A DNA stretch of 64,000 bases from CAXXOK01 sp963666755 (lineage in GTDB: Bacteria; Bacillota; Clostridia; Christensenellales; Aristaeellaceae): assembly GCA_963666755.2 (NCBI GenBank), contig CAXXGW010000009.1:620001-684000 (forward strand), given 5' to 3'. The position numbers were made by a program, and so were the translations under genes. A model generated the notes under the pieces. It was given only the letters and a program-made list of their open reading frames with translations. It had not been told where the DNA came from and searched no databases. Positions 8,655 to 16,491 of this stretch are shown in pieces (the stretch's first letter is position 1; each line of letters begins with the position of its first letter).

Positions 8655-9142
8655 ACATACGCCGGATGACCGTAGACGACGTGGAAGCGGTGTATGCCAT
8701 TGAAGCCGCCACCTTCGCCATGCCGTGGTCGCGCCAGAGCTTTATGGAGGAAATGACGCGCAACGCCTGCGCCCGCTACCTCGTGGCAGAGGAGGCGGAC
8801 GGGTGTATCCTTGCCTACGGCGGCGCGTGGATGATCTGTGAAGAGGCGCATGTGACCAACGTGGCCGTGGAGGAAGCGCACCGGGGGCAAGGCATCGGCC
8901 GCGCGCTGATGCAGGCCCTGATGCAGTATGCCTCCAATCTGGGTGCGCAGTACCTGACGCTGGAAGTACGGCGCAGCAACCAGCGCGCACAGGGGTTGTA
9001 CCGCAGCCTGGGGTTTATGGAGCTGGGCGTGCGCAAGCATTATTATGAAGATAACGGCGAGGATGCGCTGCTGATGGTCTGCGACCGCCTGCCGCCCGTA
9101 GACCCTGATTTTACCGAAGACCCGCACGGTGCGGAGGGCTGA
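8651..9142 (+). CDS. rimI: Ribosomal protein S18-alanine N-acetyltransferase RimI
   Basis: GNAT-family acetyltransferase (163 residues) expected to acetylate the N-terminal alanine of ribosomal protein S18. It begins with GTG at 8651, overlapping the tsaB stop by four bases. The family core is clear: EAATFAMPWSRQSF, VTNVAVEEAHRGQGIGRALM (acetyl-CoA binding, R/Q-x-x-G-x-G/A) and LEVRRSNQRAQGLYRSLGF. The tsaE-tsaB-rimI order is common in Firmicutes, where tsaD often follows, but here the strand switches. Confidence 0.93.
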   Translation: MNIRRMTVDDVEAVYAIEAATFAMPWSRQSFMEEMTRNACARYLVAEEADGCILAYGGAWMICEEAHVTNVAVEEAHRGQGIGRALMQALMQYASNLGAQYLTLEVRRSNQRAQGLYRSLGFMELGVRKHYYEDNGEDALLMVCDRLPPVDPDFTEDPHGAEG

Positions 9143-9516
9143 AAGGCGGCTGCTGCTCGGTTCTGTCGAGCGGAACAGGCACGGCGTTTTCGGGAGAACA
9201 CTGTAAACGCATTGCTCATGATTGGCAACTGCTCGTAACTCTTGAACGGCAGCATGCGGCGGTTGAAAAGTAAGTATAGCCGGAAATCAGGCTGGTTTTC
9301 TTTACAGAGGCCAGTCCTGCGGCATGTTCCGGTGGCAGGGAAAGCCTGCCCCTGTCAAAGCCCCATGAATATTAAACAGCTTGTCTGTTTGCGTACACTG
9401 CATGTTTCAGTGGCAGGGTTAGCCTGCCCCTGTCAGAGCTCCGTAAACACAAAACAGCCCGCCGGTCTGCGCCAAGCGGCGCGGCAACCAGCGGGTTATG
9501 GGTTGTGTGGATGAGG
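9143..9516 (+). other. Noncoding gap between convergent rimI and RlmL-like genes
   Basis: This 374-bp gap holds no convincing gene. Its second half contains a two-copy imperfect tandem repeat with small hairpins (annotated separately). A 90-codon open frame across the repeat lacks a recognisable SD or homology and was not accepted. Confidence 0.6.
9323..9472 (+). repeat. Two imperfect tandem copies of a 78-bp hairpin-bearing unit
   Basis: Copies start at 9323 and 9401, each opening CATGTT(C/T)C(G/A)GTGGCAGGG. Each holds a small inverted repeat (GGCAGG with CCTGCC) followed by CCCTGTCA, then an AAACAGC block. Identity is roughly three quarters by eye. Since rimI and the RlmL-like gene converge here, the hairpins could act as a bidirectional transcription end. 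Confidence 0.6.
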
Positions 9517-10626
9517 TCAGTCGAAGCAGCAGAACTCGCATTCCAGCCGCCCATTGTACAGGCGGCGTTTGCGATCCGCCCGGCGGCCGAAGGAGCGTTC
9601 AAAGGCCGGGTCGGAGGCGATCACGCCCATCTTCCACCCGGGGTGGCGCTTGCGTAGCAAGCCCAGCTCATGGTACAGGGCGCGGGCGCTCTCCTGATCG
9701 CCCAGTCGCTCGCCGTACGGGGGGTTGCACAGGAACACGCCCTGCGGCTGCGGTAGCTGGAGCGTGCGCAAATCCGCCTGCGTTGCGGTAATGCGCCCGG
9801 CAAAGCCCGCCTGCTCGATGTGGCGCTCGCAAAGGGCCAGCGCCTCGGGGTCGATGTCGCTGCCGCCAATGTCCAGCGGTGCATCCGCCAGACAGGCGGC
9901 CTGCGCCTCGGCACGCAGGGTTGCGGACGCGTCCGGGGGCAGGAAGCCGTACCGCTCGCAGGCAAAGGTGCGGTTCAGCCCCGGCGCGCGGTGCGTGGCG
10001 CGCATCGCGGCCTCAATCAGCAGGGTGCCGGTACCGCAGCAGGGATCATACAGCGTCATGCCCGGCCGCCACGGGGAAAGGTCCACCAGAGCGGCAGCCA
10101 GCGTTTCGCGCAGCGGGGCTTCGCCGTTCCAGGTGCGGTAGCCGCGGCGGTTGAGGGCTTCGCCGCTCATGTCCAGCGTTACGCGCAGGCGATCGGTGTG
10201 CAGGGCAATGTCGATGGGGTACGGCGCGCCGGTTTCCGGCAGGTCGCCAACGCGCAGGCGGGTCATCAGCCGGTTGACGATTGCCTTTTTGGCGACGGCC
10301 TGACAGTCGCGCACGCTCATCAGGCGGCTGCGCACGCACTTGCCCGTCACGGGGATAGCCGCGTCCTTTGGGAGCAAAGTTTCCCACGGGATGCCACCTA
10401 CCGCCTGAAACAGATCTTCAAAGGTGGTTGCCTCCCCTTCGTAGAGCACCATCAGTACCCGGTCGGCGCTGCGCAGCCAAAGATTGGCGCGCAGCGCGTC
10501 GGCCGCATCGCCGCTGAAACGCGCCCCGCCGGGTTCCGCCTTGGCTGCGAGGCCCATTCGTTTTAGTTCACCGGCCACGATGCCTTCCAGTCCAAAGGCC
10601 GCCGTGGCCAGAAATGTTGAAGTCAT
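9517..10626 (-). CDS. THUMP-domain class I SAM-dependent RNA methyltransferase (RlmL/YpsC-like)
   Basis: Probable 23S rRNA guanine-N2 methyltransferase of the RlmL/YpsC family, 369 residues. The N-terminal part (about 1-150) matches a ferredoxin-like plus THUMP RNA-binding region (FLATAAFGLEGIVAGELKRM). The catalytic domain shows motif I DPCCGTGTLLIEAA (about 194-207), the GSDIDPEAL acidic block, and the adenine/guanine-N2 motif NPPYGERL (about 302-309). The start has AGGAGGG seven bases upstream. It diverges from deoB with closely spaced promoters. The exact target nucleotide is inferred from the family. Confidence 0.88.
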   Translation of the reverse strand: MTSTFLATAAFGLEGIVAGELKRMGLAAKAEPGGARFSGDAADALRANLWLRSADRVLMVLYEGEATTFEDLFQAVGGIPWETLLPKDAAIPVTGKCVRSRLMSVRDCQAVAKKAIVNRLMTRLRVGDLPETGAPYPIDIALHTDRLRVTLDMSGEALNRRGYRTWNGEAPLRETLAAALVDLSPWRPGMTLYDPCCGTGTLLIEAAMRATHRAPGLNRTFACERYGFLPPDASATLRAEAQAACLADAPLDIGGSDIDPEALALCERHIEQAGFAGRITATQADLRTLQLPQPQGVFLCNPPYGERLGDQESARALYHELGLLRKRHPGWKMGVIASDPAFERSFGRRADRKRRLYNGRLECEFCCFD

Positions 10627-10649
10627 GTCTTTCCCTCCTGTTCTCCGTC

Positions 10650-10678
10650 ATTGTACGGGTTGGGGGGCGGAAAGTAAA
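10650..10678 (-). promoter_or_regulatory. Promoter for the RlmL-like gene
   Basis: On the minus strand, TTTACT (10673-10678), a 17-bp spacer and TACAAT (10650-10655) lie 24 bp before the start codon. The -35 is only four bases from the -35 of the divergent deoB promoter. Confidence 0.5.
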
Positions 10679-10682
10679 GTGC

Positions 10683-10711
10683 TTTTCAAGCGCGCGTTTT
10701 TCATGTAAAAT
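10683..10711 (+). promoter_or_regulatory. Promoter for deoB-punA
   Basis: TTTTCA (10683-10688), 17 bp, TAAAAT (10706-10711). Confidence 0.5.
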
Positions 10712-10743
10712 AGGAAATACGGAAGCCAAAGGAGGCGAGCCCG

Positions 10744-11919
10744 ATGAAACGGGTCTTTCTGATTGTGCTGGATAGCGTCGGCGCGGGCGCTCTGCCCGAT
10801 GCCGCGCTCTATGGCGACGAGGGCGCCAACACCCTCGCCCACACCCTGCAGGCTGTCAGCCCCGACCTGCCCAACCTGACCGCGATGGGGCTGGGGTACA
10901 TCCCGCAAATCCCCTGGGCGCGCCCGGCCGACGCGGTGGGCGCGTACGGCCGCGCGGCAGAGCGCAGCCCCGGCAAGGATACCACGACCGGCCACTGGGA
11001 AATGTGCGGTGTAACGCTGCAAAAGCCGTTTCCCACTTTCCCGGAGGGTTTCCCTCCGGAAGTGATCGCGGCGTTTGAACTGGCCATCGGCCGCAAGACG
11101 CTGGGCAATTACGCAGCCAGCGGCACGGTGATTCTGGACGAACTGGGCGAGGAGCACCTGCGCACCGGTTCCCCCATTGTGTATACCTCGGCGGACAGCG
11201 TGTTCCAGATTGCCTGCAACGAGGCGATCATCCCCGTGGAAACGCTGTACGACTGGAGCCGCAAGGCCCGCGCAATCCTGACGGGCGATTACGCCGTGGG
11301 CAGGGTCATCGCCAGACCGTTTATCGGCGACCACCGGGGCGGGTTTACGCGCACGCCGCACCGCAAGGATTTCAGCCTCGAGCCTATCGGACGCACCCTG
11401 CTGGATGCCCTCTATGAAAAGGGCATCTGGACCATGGGCGTGGGTAAAATCGAGGATATTTTCTGCATGCGCGGCCTGCGCGACAGCATCCATACCGCGG
11501 GCAACCCCGCCTGCACCGAGGTGTGGCTGGACACCATGCGCCGGGATTTTACCGGTCTGGTGTTCGTTAACCTGGTGGATACCGATATGGTATACGGCCA
11601 CCGGCGGGATGTGCAGGGATATGCGCAGGCGCTGGCGGCGTTCGATCAGGCGCTGGGGCAGGCCAAGGCGCTGGCCCGGCCGGAGGACCTGATTCTGATC
11701 TGCGCGGATCACGGCTGCGACCCCACCTTCCACGGCACGGATCACACGCGGGAGTATATCCCCTTGCTGGCCTGGACGCCGGAAATGCGGGGGGTGACCG
11801 ATCTGGGCACCCGTAAGACCTTTGCCGATATTGCCGCGACGCTGGCGGAGCTGTTCGGCCTGCCCGACCGCTTCGGCGCGGAATCGTTCGCCGCAGACCT
11901 GATTTCAAAGGAGGGTTAA
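10744..11919 (+). CDS. deoB: Phosphopentomutase
   Basis: Interconverts (deoxy)ribose 1-phosphate and 5-phosphate in nucleoside catabolism and salvage. It belongs to the alkaline-phosphatase superfamily, uses Mn2+, and is cytoplasmic. The 391 residues match the family. Motifs include IVLDSVGAGALPDA (about 6-19, metal aspartate), GKDTTTGHWEM (about 79-89, phosphorylated threonine region), LVDTDMVYGHRRD (about 278-290) and ICADHGCDPTFHGTDHTRE near residue 320. SD AAAGGAGG lies eight bases upstream. punA follows four bases after the stop, so both enzymes act on the same purine nucleosides. Confidence 0.97.
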   Translation: MKRVFLIVLDSVGAGALPDAALYGDEGANTLAHTLQAVSPDLPNLTAMGLGYIPQIPWARPADAVGAYGRAAERSPGKDTTTGHWEMCGVTLQKPFPTFPEGFPPEVIAAFELAIGRKTLGNYAASGTVILDELGEEHLRTGSPIVYTSADSVFQIACNEAIIPVETLYDWSRKARAILTGDYAVGRVIARPFIGDHRGGFTRTPHRKDFSLEPIGRTLLDALYEKGIWTMGVGKIEDIFCMRGLRDSIHTAGNPACTEVWLDTMRRDFTGLVFVNLVDTDMVYGHRRDVQGYAQALAAFDQALGQAKALARPEDLILICADHGCDPTFHGTDHTREYIPLLAWTPEMRGVTDLGTRKTFADIAATLAELFGLPDRFGAESFAADLISKEG

Positions 11920-11923
11920 CCCC

Positions 11924-12751
11924 ATGACGGAACAGAAAACCTATCTGGAAAAAATCGACCGGGCGGCGGAAGCCATTGAGCGCGCGTGCGGTCGGGCGGA
12001 AATCGGCATTGTGCTGGGCAGCGGCCTGGGGGATTATGCCGAGGCGCTCGTCGGGGCGCGATCCATCGATTATAAAGACATTCCGCATTTTCCGGTTTCG
12101 ACGGTGCCGGGCCATAAGGGCCGCTGGCACGCGGGCACGCTGCACGGCAAGCGCGTCTACATGATGCAGGGGCGTTTTCATGCCTACGAGGGGTACGATC
12201 TGCTGGACGTGACCCTGCCGGTGCGCGTCATGCAGAAGCTCGGCGTAACGACGCTGATTGTGACTAACGCGGCCGGCGGCGTAAACCTCGATTTTGAGGC
12301 GGGCGATTTAATGCTGCTTACCGACGTGATCAACCTGACCGGTAAAAACCCGCTGACAGGCCCCAACCTGGATGCCTTCGGCCCGCGCTTTCCGGACATG
12401 AGCCGGGCGCTGGACAGAGATTTGCAGGCGTTGGCGCTTTCCACGGCGCGGCAGCAGGGCATCCCGCTGCGGCAGGGCGTGTATTGCTGGCTGAACGGCC
12501 CCTGCTTTGAAACCCCCGCCGAAATCCGCATGACCCGCACCCTCGGCGCGGACGCGGTGGGCATGAGCACGGTGCCGGAGATCATTGTCGCGCGGCACGG
12601 CGGCATGCGCGTGCTGGGCGTGAGCTGTATTACCAACATGGCGGCAGGCGTGCTGGATCAGCCTCTGAACCATGAGGAAGTCATGGCTATGGGGGAAAAG
12701 GTCAAGGGTACCTTCCGCGCGCTGCTGGACGGCGTAATCGAACGCCTGTAA
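11924..12751 (+). CDS. punA: Purine-nucleoside phosphorylase (trimeric PNP family)
   Basis: Phosphorolyses purine nucleosides to free base and (deoxy)ribose 1-phosphate, the substrate of the adjacent phosphopentomutase. The 275 residues show the trimeric PNP/MTAP pattern: VLGSGLGDYAEAL (phosphate loop), GRFHAYEGY (about 85-93), TNAAGGVN (about 111-118), CFETPAEIRM and GADAVGMSTVPE (about 206-217). The SD is GGAGG from the end of deoB, and the four-base gap indicates one operon. Confidence 0.95.
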   Translation: MTEQKTYLEKIDRAAEAIERACGRAEIGIVLGSGLGDYAEALVGARSIDYKDIPHFPVSTVPGHKGRWHAGTLHGKRVYMMQGRFHAYEGYDLLDVTLPVRVMQKLGVTTLIVTNAAGGVNLDFEAGDLMLLTDVINLTGKNPLTGPNLDAFGPRFPDMSRALDRDLQALALSTARQQGIPLRQGVYCWLNGPCFETPAEIRMTRTLGADAVGMSTVPEIIVARHGGMRVLGVSCITNMAAGVLDQPLNHEEVMAMGEKVKGTFRALLDGVIERL

Positions 12752-12757
12752 CCTTCC

Positions 12758-12784
12758 GGCCGGGCGCGCGGGCCGCGCCCGGCC
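12758..12784 (+). terminator. Hairpin after punA
   Basis: An 11-bp GC stem (GGCCGGGCGCG and complement) with a 5-base loop starts six bases after the stop. The only T-stretch (CTTTT) is seven bases downstream, so termination may be partial. Confidence 0.55.
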
Positions 12785-12811
12785 GTACCGCTTTTGAAAC
12801 GAGGTTTTTCC

Positions 12812-13606
12812 GTGAGCATCCTGAATCGTCTGCAAGCCTGGGGCAGTTGGCTTACCTCCGATCCGGTCGGGTTTATCGTGTTCATGCTCTATTTTGCGGT
12901 GGCCGTGCTGCTGACGCTGATGCTGCACGAGGTGGCGCACGGCTATGTGGCCTACCGCTGCGGCGACCCTACCGCGAAAATGCTGGGGCGGCTGACGCTG
13001 GACCCGCGCAAGCATCTGGACCCGATCGGCACCATCTGTCTGGTGCTGCTGGGCTTCGGCTGGGCCAAACCGGTGCCGATCAACCCCCGTAATTTCCGAG
13101 GGGATGCCCGCAAGGCGGACTTCCTTGTGTCCATCGCGGGGGTGGTTACCAACCTGACGCTGTTCATCCTGGCGTTGTTTTTTGCCTCGCTGCTCAATCC
13201 GCTGCTGTGGAAGCCCGAAGTGCTTCGCTACTACGGCGCAAACGAGCTGCTCTCCTCCAACGGCATCGCCTTTGGGGCCATCCTCTACGGCGTGGTGGAC
13301 GACGGCCTCCTGCGCACGCCGTGGCTGATGCATGTGCAGCGGTTCCTGCTGCTGTTTGCGTCCATGAACGTTTCCATCGCAGTGTTTAACCTGCTGCCCA
13401 TCCCGCCGCTGGACGGGTTCCACGTGCTCAACGACCTGATCCTGCGCGGCCGGCTGACGATGAACCGACAGTTCTTCCAGATTGCACAGGTAGTCCTGCT
13501 GGTTTTGGTGTTTTCCGGCGCGCTGGGTGGGGTGCTGACTGCCGTAACCGACGCGATTGAGGGGGGCGTGCTGCACCTGTTCCTGCTGTTGGAGGGCGCG
13601 GCGTAA
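12812..13606 (+). CDS. Site-2-type M50 family metallopeptidase, membrane-embedded
   Basis: Intramembrane zinc protease of the M50/site-2 family, about 264 residues. The zinc site HEVAHGY (HExxH) lies in an N-terminal transmembrane helix near residue 36, and the third ligand region is NLLPIPPLDGFHVLN near residue 195. Several hydrophobic segments support a membrane location. The start is taken as GTG at 12812, with GAGG seven bases upstream; an in-frame TTG at 12794 has no SD. The stop shares one base with the scpA ATG, so the two are coupled. Placement before scpAB is a recurring Firmicute arrangement. The substrate is unknown. Confidence 0.9.
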   Translation: MSILNRLQAWGSWLTSDPVGFIVFMLYFAVAVLLTLMLHEVAHGYVAYRCGDPTAKMLGRLTLDPRKHLDPIGTICLVLLGFGWAKPVPINPRNFRGDARKADFLVSIAGVVTNLTLFILALFFASLLNPLLWKPEVLRYYGANELLSSNGIAFGAILYGVVDDGLLRTPWLMHVQRFLLLFASMNVSIAVFNLLPIPPLDGFHVLNDLILRGRLTMNRQFFQIAQVVLLVLVFSGALGGVLTAVTDAIEGGVLHLFLLLEGAA

Positions 13607-14343
13607 TGGCCATCCATATCCGGCTCAAACAGTTTGACGGGCCGCTGGATTTGCTCTTGCACCTGATCGGCAAAGCGAAGATCGACATCAAGGATATTTT
13701 CATCAGCGAAATTACCGAACAGTTTATTGAAGCCGTCCGCAACGCGCCGGATTTCGACCTGGATGCCGCCAGCGAGTTTATCGCCATGGCGGCGCTGCTG
13801 GTGGAAATTAAGAGCCGCGCGCTGCTGCCTAAGCCGCCCAAAACCGACGAGGAGGAGGACCCCGAGCAGGCACTGATCGCCCGCCTGACCGCCTACCAGC
13901 AGTATAAAGAAGGCGCGCAGGCCATGGCCGAGCGCGAAAAAGACGCGCTGCAGGCTTACAGCAAGCTGCCCGAGGAAATCCCCCTGCCGCCGCCCACGCT
14001 GGAAATCGACGGCCTGACGCTGGATGCGCTTTGGCTTGCCCTGCGCCGCGTGAGTGAGCGTAAACCCCGCGAGGATCGGGAGGTGGACTACCGCCTGCGC
14101 GATATCCGGCGGGACAGCTACAGCGTGGAAGGTTGCATGGAGCTGATCGAAAGCCGGCTGACGGTGGGGGATGTGCGCTTTGACGAGCTGTTTGCCGGCG
14201 CGGGTGGCCGTGACGAGGTGGTTACGCTGTTTATTGCGCTTTTGGAACTGCTCAAGCTGGGCAAGGCAACGGTCACGCAAAACGGTACGTTTGAGCGGAT
14301 GATCCTGCATGCGGGGAGGAATCAGGTTTTTGGAACTGAATGA
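13606..14343 (+). CDS. scpA: Segregation and condensation protein A
   Basis: Kleisin subunit bridging SMC heads in the bacterial condensin complex. The 245 residues open with the typical kleisin N-terminal block RLKQFDGPLDLLLHLIGKAKIDI and continue with SEFIAMAALLVEIKSRALLP (about 56-75). The C-terminal winged-helix region includes FDELF and VTLFIALLELLKLGKATV. The ATG shares one base with the TAA of the M50 gene, and scpB begins inside its 3' end. Confidence 0.95.
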   Translation: MAIHIRLKQFDGPLDLLLHLIGKAKIDIKDIFISEITEQFIEAVRNAPDFDLDAASEFIAMAALLVEIKSRALLPKPPKTDEEEDPEQALIARLTAYQQYKEGAQAMAEREKDALQAYSKLPEEIPLPPPTLEIDGLTLDALWLALRRVSERKPREDREVDYRLRDIRRDSYSVEGCMELIESRLTVGDVRFDELFAGAGGRDEVVTLFIALLELLKLGKATVTQNGTFERMILHAGRNQVFGTE

Positions 14344-14884
14344 AGCGCCGCTGGCAATCGAGGCGATCTTGTTTGTGAGCGGCGAGCCGGTGTCGGTGCC
14401 GGAGCTGGCGGAGGCGCTGGGCCTGAGCGAAATGGAAACCATGCACGCCGTGGAAGCGTTGCAGCGGCAGTATGAAAGCGGTTCGCGGGGCATTGCCCTG
14501 CGCCGTTACGGCGATCACCTGAAGCTGGAAACCCGGCCGGAATACGCCCCCTATGTGGAGCGGATGCTCCAGCCGGTGCAGCGGCAGACCCTGAGCCAGG
14601 CGGCGCTGGAAACCCTTGCGGTAATCGCCTACAGCCAGCCCGCCACCAAGGGCGCGGTGGAGCAGGTGCGCGGGGTCAAGTGCGATTACTCGGTGCAATC
14701 CCTGCTTAACAAAGGGTTAATCAAGGAGGTGGGCCGCAAGGAAGCGTTGGGGCGGCCCATCCTGTATGCGACCACGGACAAGTTTCTGGAGCATTTCGGC
14801 ATCACCGATGTGCGCGAGCTGCCGCCGTTGCCCAAAACACACGCGGTTTCTTCCGACGGGGAAACCCCGCCGCTGGTGCCTTGA
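14330..14884 (+). CDS. scpB: Segregation and condensation protein B
   Basis: Winged-helix partner of ScpA that regulates the SMC complex. Blocks typical of ScpB are IEAILFVSGEPVSVPELAEAL near the N terminus, RQTLSQAALETLAVIAYSQP (about 90-109), RGVKCDYSVQSLLNKGLI and GRPILYATTDKFLEHFG. The start is probably TTG at 14330, with GGGGAGGA nine bases upstream. The in-frame ATG at 14309 overlaps that SD itself. This gives a 14-base overlap with scpA and 184 residues, close to the family length. Confidence 0.93.
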   Translation: MELNEAPLAIEAILFVSGEPVSVPELAEALGLSEMETMHAVEALQRQYESGSRGIALRRYGDHLKLETRPEYAPYVERMLQPVQRQTLSQAALETLAVIAYSQPATKGAVEQVRGVKCDYSVQSLLNKGLIKEVGRKEALGRPILYATTDKFLEHFGITDVRELPPLPKTHAVSSDGETPPLVP

Positions 14885-14896
14885 CCCGAACAAGAG

Positions 14897-14936
14897 AGAG
14901 TGCCTGCGCTGGGGTTTACCCGGCGCAGGCACTCTT
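14897..14936 (+). terminator. Strong hairpin terminator after scpB
   Basis: A perfect 13-bp stem (AGAGTGCCTGCGC and its complement) is extended by a GGG/CCC inner helix, starting 12 bases after scpB. It is followed by only a short T pair. Confidence 0.75.
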
Positions 14937-15027
14937 ATGTGTTCAAGCAGTGATTTGCGGAGGGCGGGGTTTAGCGCCACGGTACGTTTCCGATGCTTAC
15001 AGAAAGCTTCCACCGCACAAAGCAATG

Positions 15028-15051
15028 AAAAACGCCGGGAACCCCCCGGCG
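15028..15051 (-). terminator. Rho-independent terminator of tmcAL
   Basis: On the minus strand a 7-bp CGCCGGG stem is followed directly by TTTTT. It lies about 70 bases beyond the tmcAL stop. Confidence 0.75.
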
Positions 15052-15118
15052 CATCGATACGGCCCGTGTAGCAGACGCGCCTTGCCCGGCGAGGCGTCCG
15101 GCGGCACGGTTTTGTGCT

Positions 15119-16336
15119 TTAGCTGTTTGGCTGCACCGGCGCCTGCCGGTACATCAGCCCCGCGGGAAGCCCGGCGCCGAGCGCCCACAGGTCATAGGCA
15201 CGTGCGTCCAGAGCGTACAGCGGGTTTTGCGCGTCCCCGTGCGCGGCTTTGGCAAGGATGGGTAGCCCACCCTGCTTGAGCAGCGCCAGCGCCTCCCGGT
15301 CGGCCGGGTCGAAGCCCAGCAGCCGCGCATAGGGCGGCAAAGGATAGTCGTGCAGCAGTTGCGCGGCCACCCCCAGCAGCGCGTGGGTAGCCAGCCGGTT
15401 CAGGCGCGCATAGGCGTAGCGGCGGGTTTTCAGGGATGCAAGCAGCTCCCGACGGGTCGCGGCTTGCCTTGCGGCGCGTTGCAGCCGGTTTTCCAGCCCT
15501 TCGCTGCAGTCGGGCAGGGCACGCAGCGCTTCGGGGGGCATCCGCCGCAACAGATCAATCAGCGCGGGGTCCAGCGCAGCCGGGGGATGGTGCAGTGCCC
15601 CGGCCAGCGAATAGCCGCAAGCAGCTTCGGCGGCAGGCAGATCGCCCCGCAGGTAGGCGGCGCGTGTGGCGCTGGCGGAGGGGTAGCCTTCGGCATCCAG
15701 CGTTGCGGCGTGGTAGGCCCCTTCGCGCACAACCGGCAGGGGGAGGATGGAGCTGTGCAGCCGCCTGAGCGCACGCAGGTAGCAGATGGCCAATATATTG
15801 TTGGGCTTGCGCAGCGTCTGGGCAAGATCGTCGGCGTCCATGGGCCGCGCTTCAGCTCCGACGGAGTCGGACGCCTGCGTGAAGGCTTCCACGGCGGCCA
15901 GCGCCTGCGCCTGCGCAAACGGCCTTCCCTCGGCCAGCGCGGTTTTAAGCGCGGCGGTGTAGGCAGGCACGGGTTCTTCCAACAGGGTGGCAACACGGGT
16001 TAAAAGCGGCAGATCCGGCGTTTCACAGCCAAAGGACAGGTGGGTCACAAACCCAAGCGAATCGAGGAGTCCGACCGCGCCCAGCGCGAAATTTTCCGCC
16101 TCGCGCACTGCAAAGGCGCAGGGCAGTTCCAGCACCAGCGATGCGCCCGCCCGCAGCGCGGCCTGTGCCCGGAACGCGGGCGCAAACAGCGCGGGCATGC
16201 CGCGCTGGGTAAAGCAGCCGCTCATGGCGCAGACGATGCGCGCCTCCGGCAGCGCCTCGCGTACCAGCGCAAACTGGCGTGCGTGCCCCCGGTGGAAAGG
16301 GTCGTATTCGCACACGATCCCGACGGTTGGACGCAT
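15119..16336 (-). CDS. tmcAL: tRNA(Met) cytidine acetate ligase (TmcAL/YlbM family)
   Basis: Nucleotidyltransferase-fold enzyme that uses ATP and acetate to make N4-acetylcytidine at the wobble position of elongator tRNA(Met). The 405 residues begin MRPTVGIVCEYDPFHRGH (the HxGH nucleotide-binding motif) and continue with IVCAMSGCFTQRGMPALF, both diagnostic of the family; KPNNILAICYLRAL is also typical. The start at 16336 was chosen for GGGAGGG five bases upstream. The acetate requirement is notable because the divergent neighbour is pta-ackA, but that link is inference. Confidence 0.92.
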   Translation of the reverse strand: MRPTVGIVCEYDPFHRGHARQFALVREALPEARIVCAMSGCFTQRGMPALFAPAFRAQAALRAGASLVLELPCAFAVREAENFALGAVGLLDSLGFVTHLSFGCETPDLPLLTRVATLLEEPVPAYTAALKTALAEGRPFAQAQALAAVEAFTQASDSVGAEARPMDADDLAQTLRKPNNILAICYLRALRRLHSSILPLPVVREGAYHAATLDAEGYPSASATRAAYLRGDLPAAEAACGYSLAGALHHPPAALDPALIDLLRRMPPEALRALPDCSEGLENRLQRAARQAATRRELLASLKTRRYAYARLNRLATHALLGVAAQLLHDYPLPPYARLLGFDPADREALALLKQGGLPILAKAAHGDAQNPLYALDARAYDLWALGAGLPAGLMYRQAPVQPNS

Positions 16337-16402
16337 GGGTTCCCTCCCGGGCGGACGGCGGTACGCTTTCCGTTTTTCCGCCCGCGTTTTTTCGTGAATC
16401 CC

Positions 16403-16431
16403 TTCCAATTCCTTGGGGATAGGTGTATAAT
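16403..16431 (+). promoter_or_regulatory. Promoter for pta-ackA
   Basis: A perfect TATAAT (16426-16431) lies 17 bp after a weak TTCCAA (16403-16408). A perfect inverted repeat follows 11 bp downstream. Confidence 0.6.
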
Positions 16432-16442
16432 ATTACGGTTGT

Positions 16443-16465
16443 ATACAAATGGGCTTCATTTGTAT
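16443..16465 (+). promoter_or_regulatory. Perfect 9-bp inverted repeat at the pta start region, candidate operator
   Basis: ATACAAATG, five bases, CATTTGTAT. Counting from the -10 box, transcription should begin near 16438, so the repeat covers roughly +5 to +27. That is a classic repressor position. It is AT-rich in GC-rich surroundings and has no T-run, so it is not a terminator. Confidence 0.55.
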
Positions 16466-16491
16466 TCTATCACATAAGGGAGGAAACCGCC

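Noticed and set aside
9242..9514. A 90-codon plus-strand frame across the 78-bp repeat
   Set aside because: Its apparent internal peptide repeat simply reflects the 78-bp DNA repeat (a multiple of three). It has no SD or recognisable homology.
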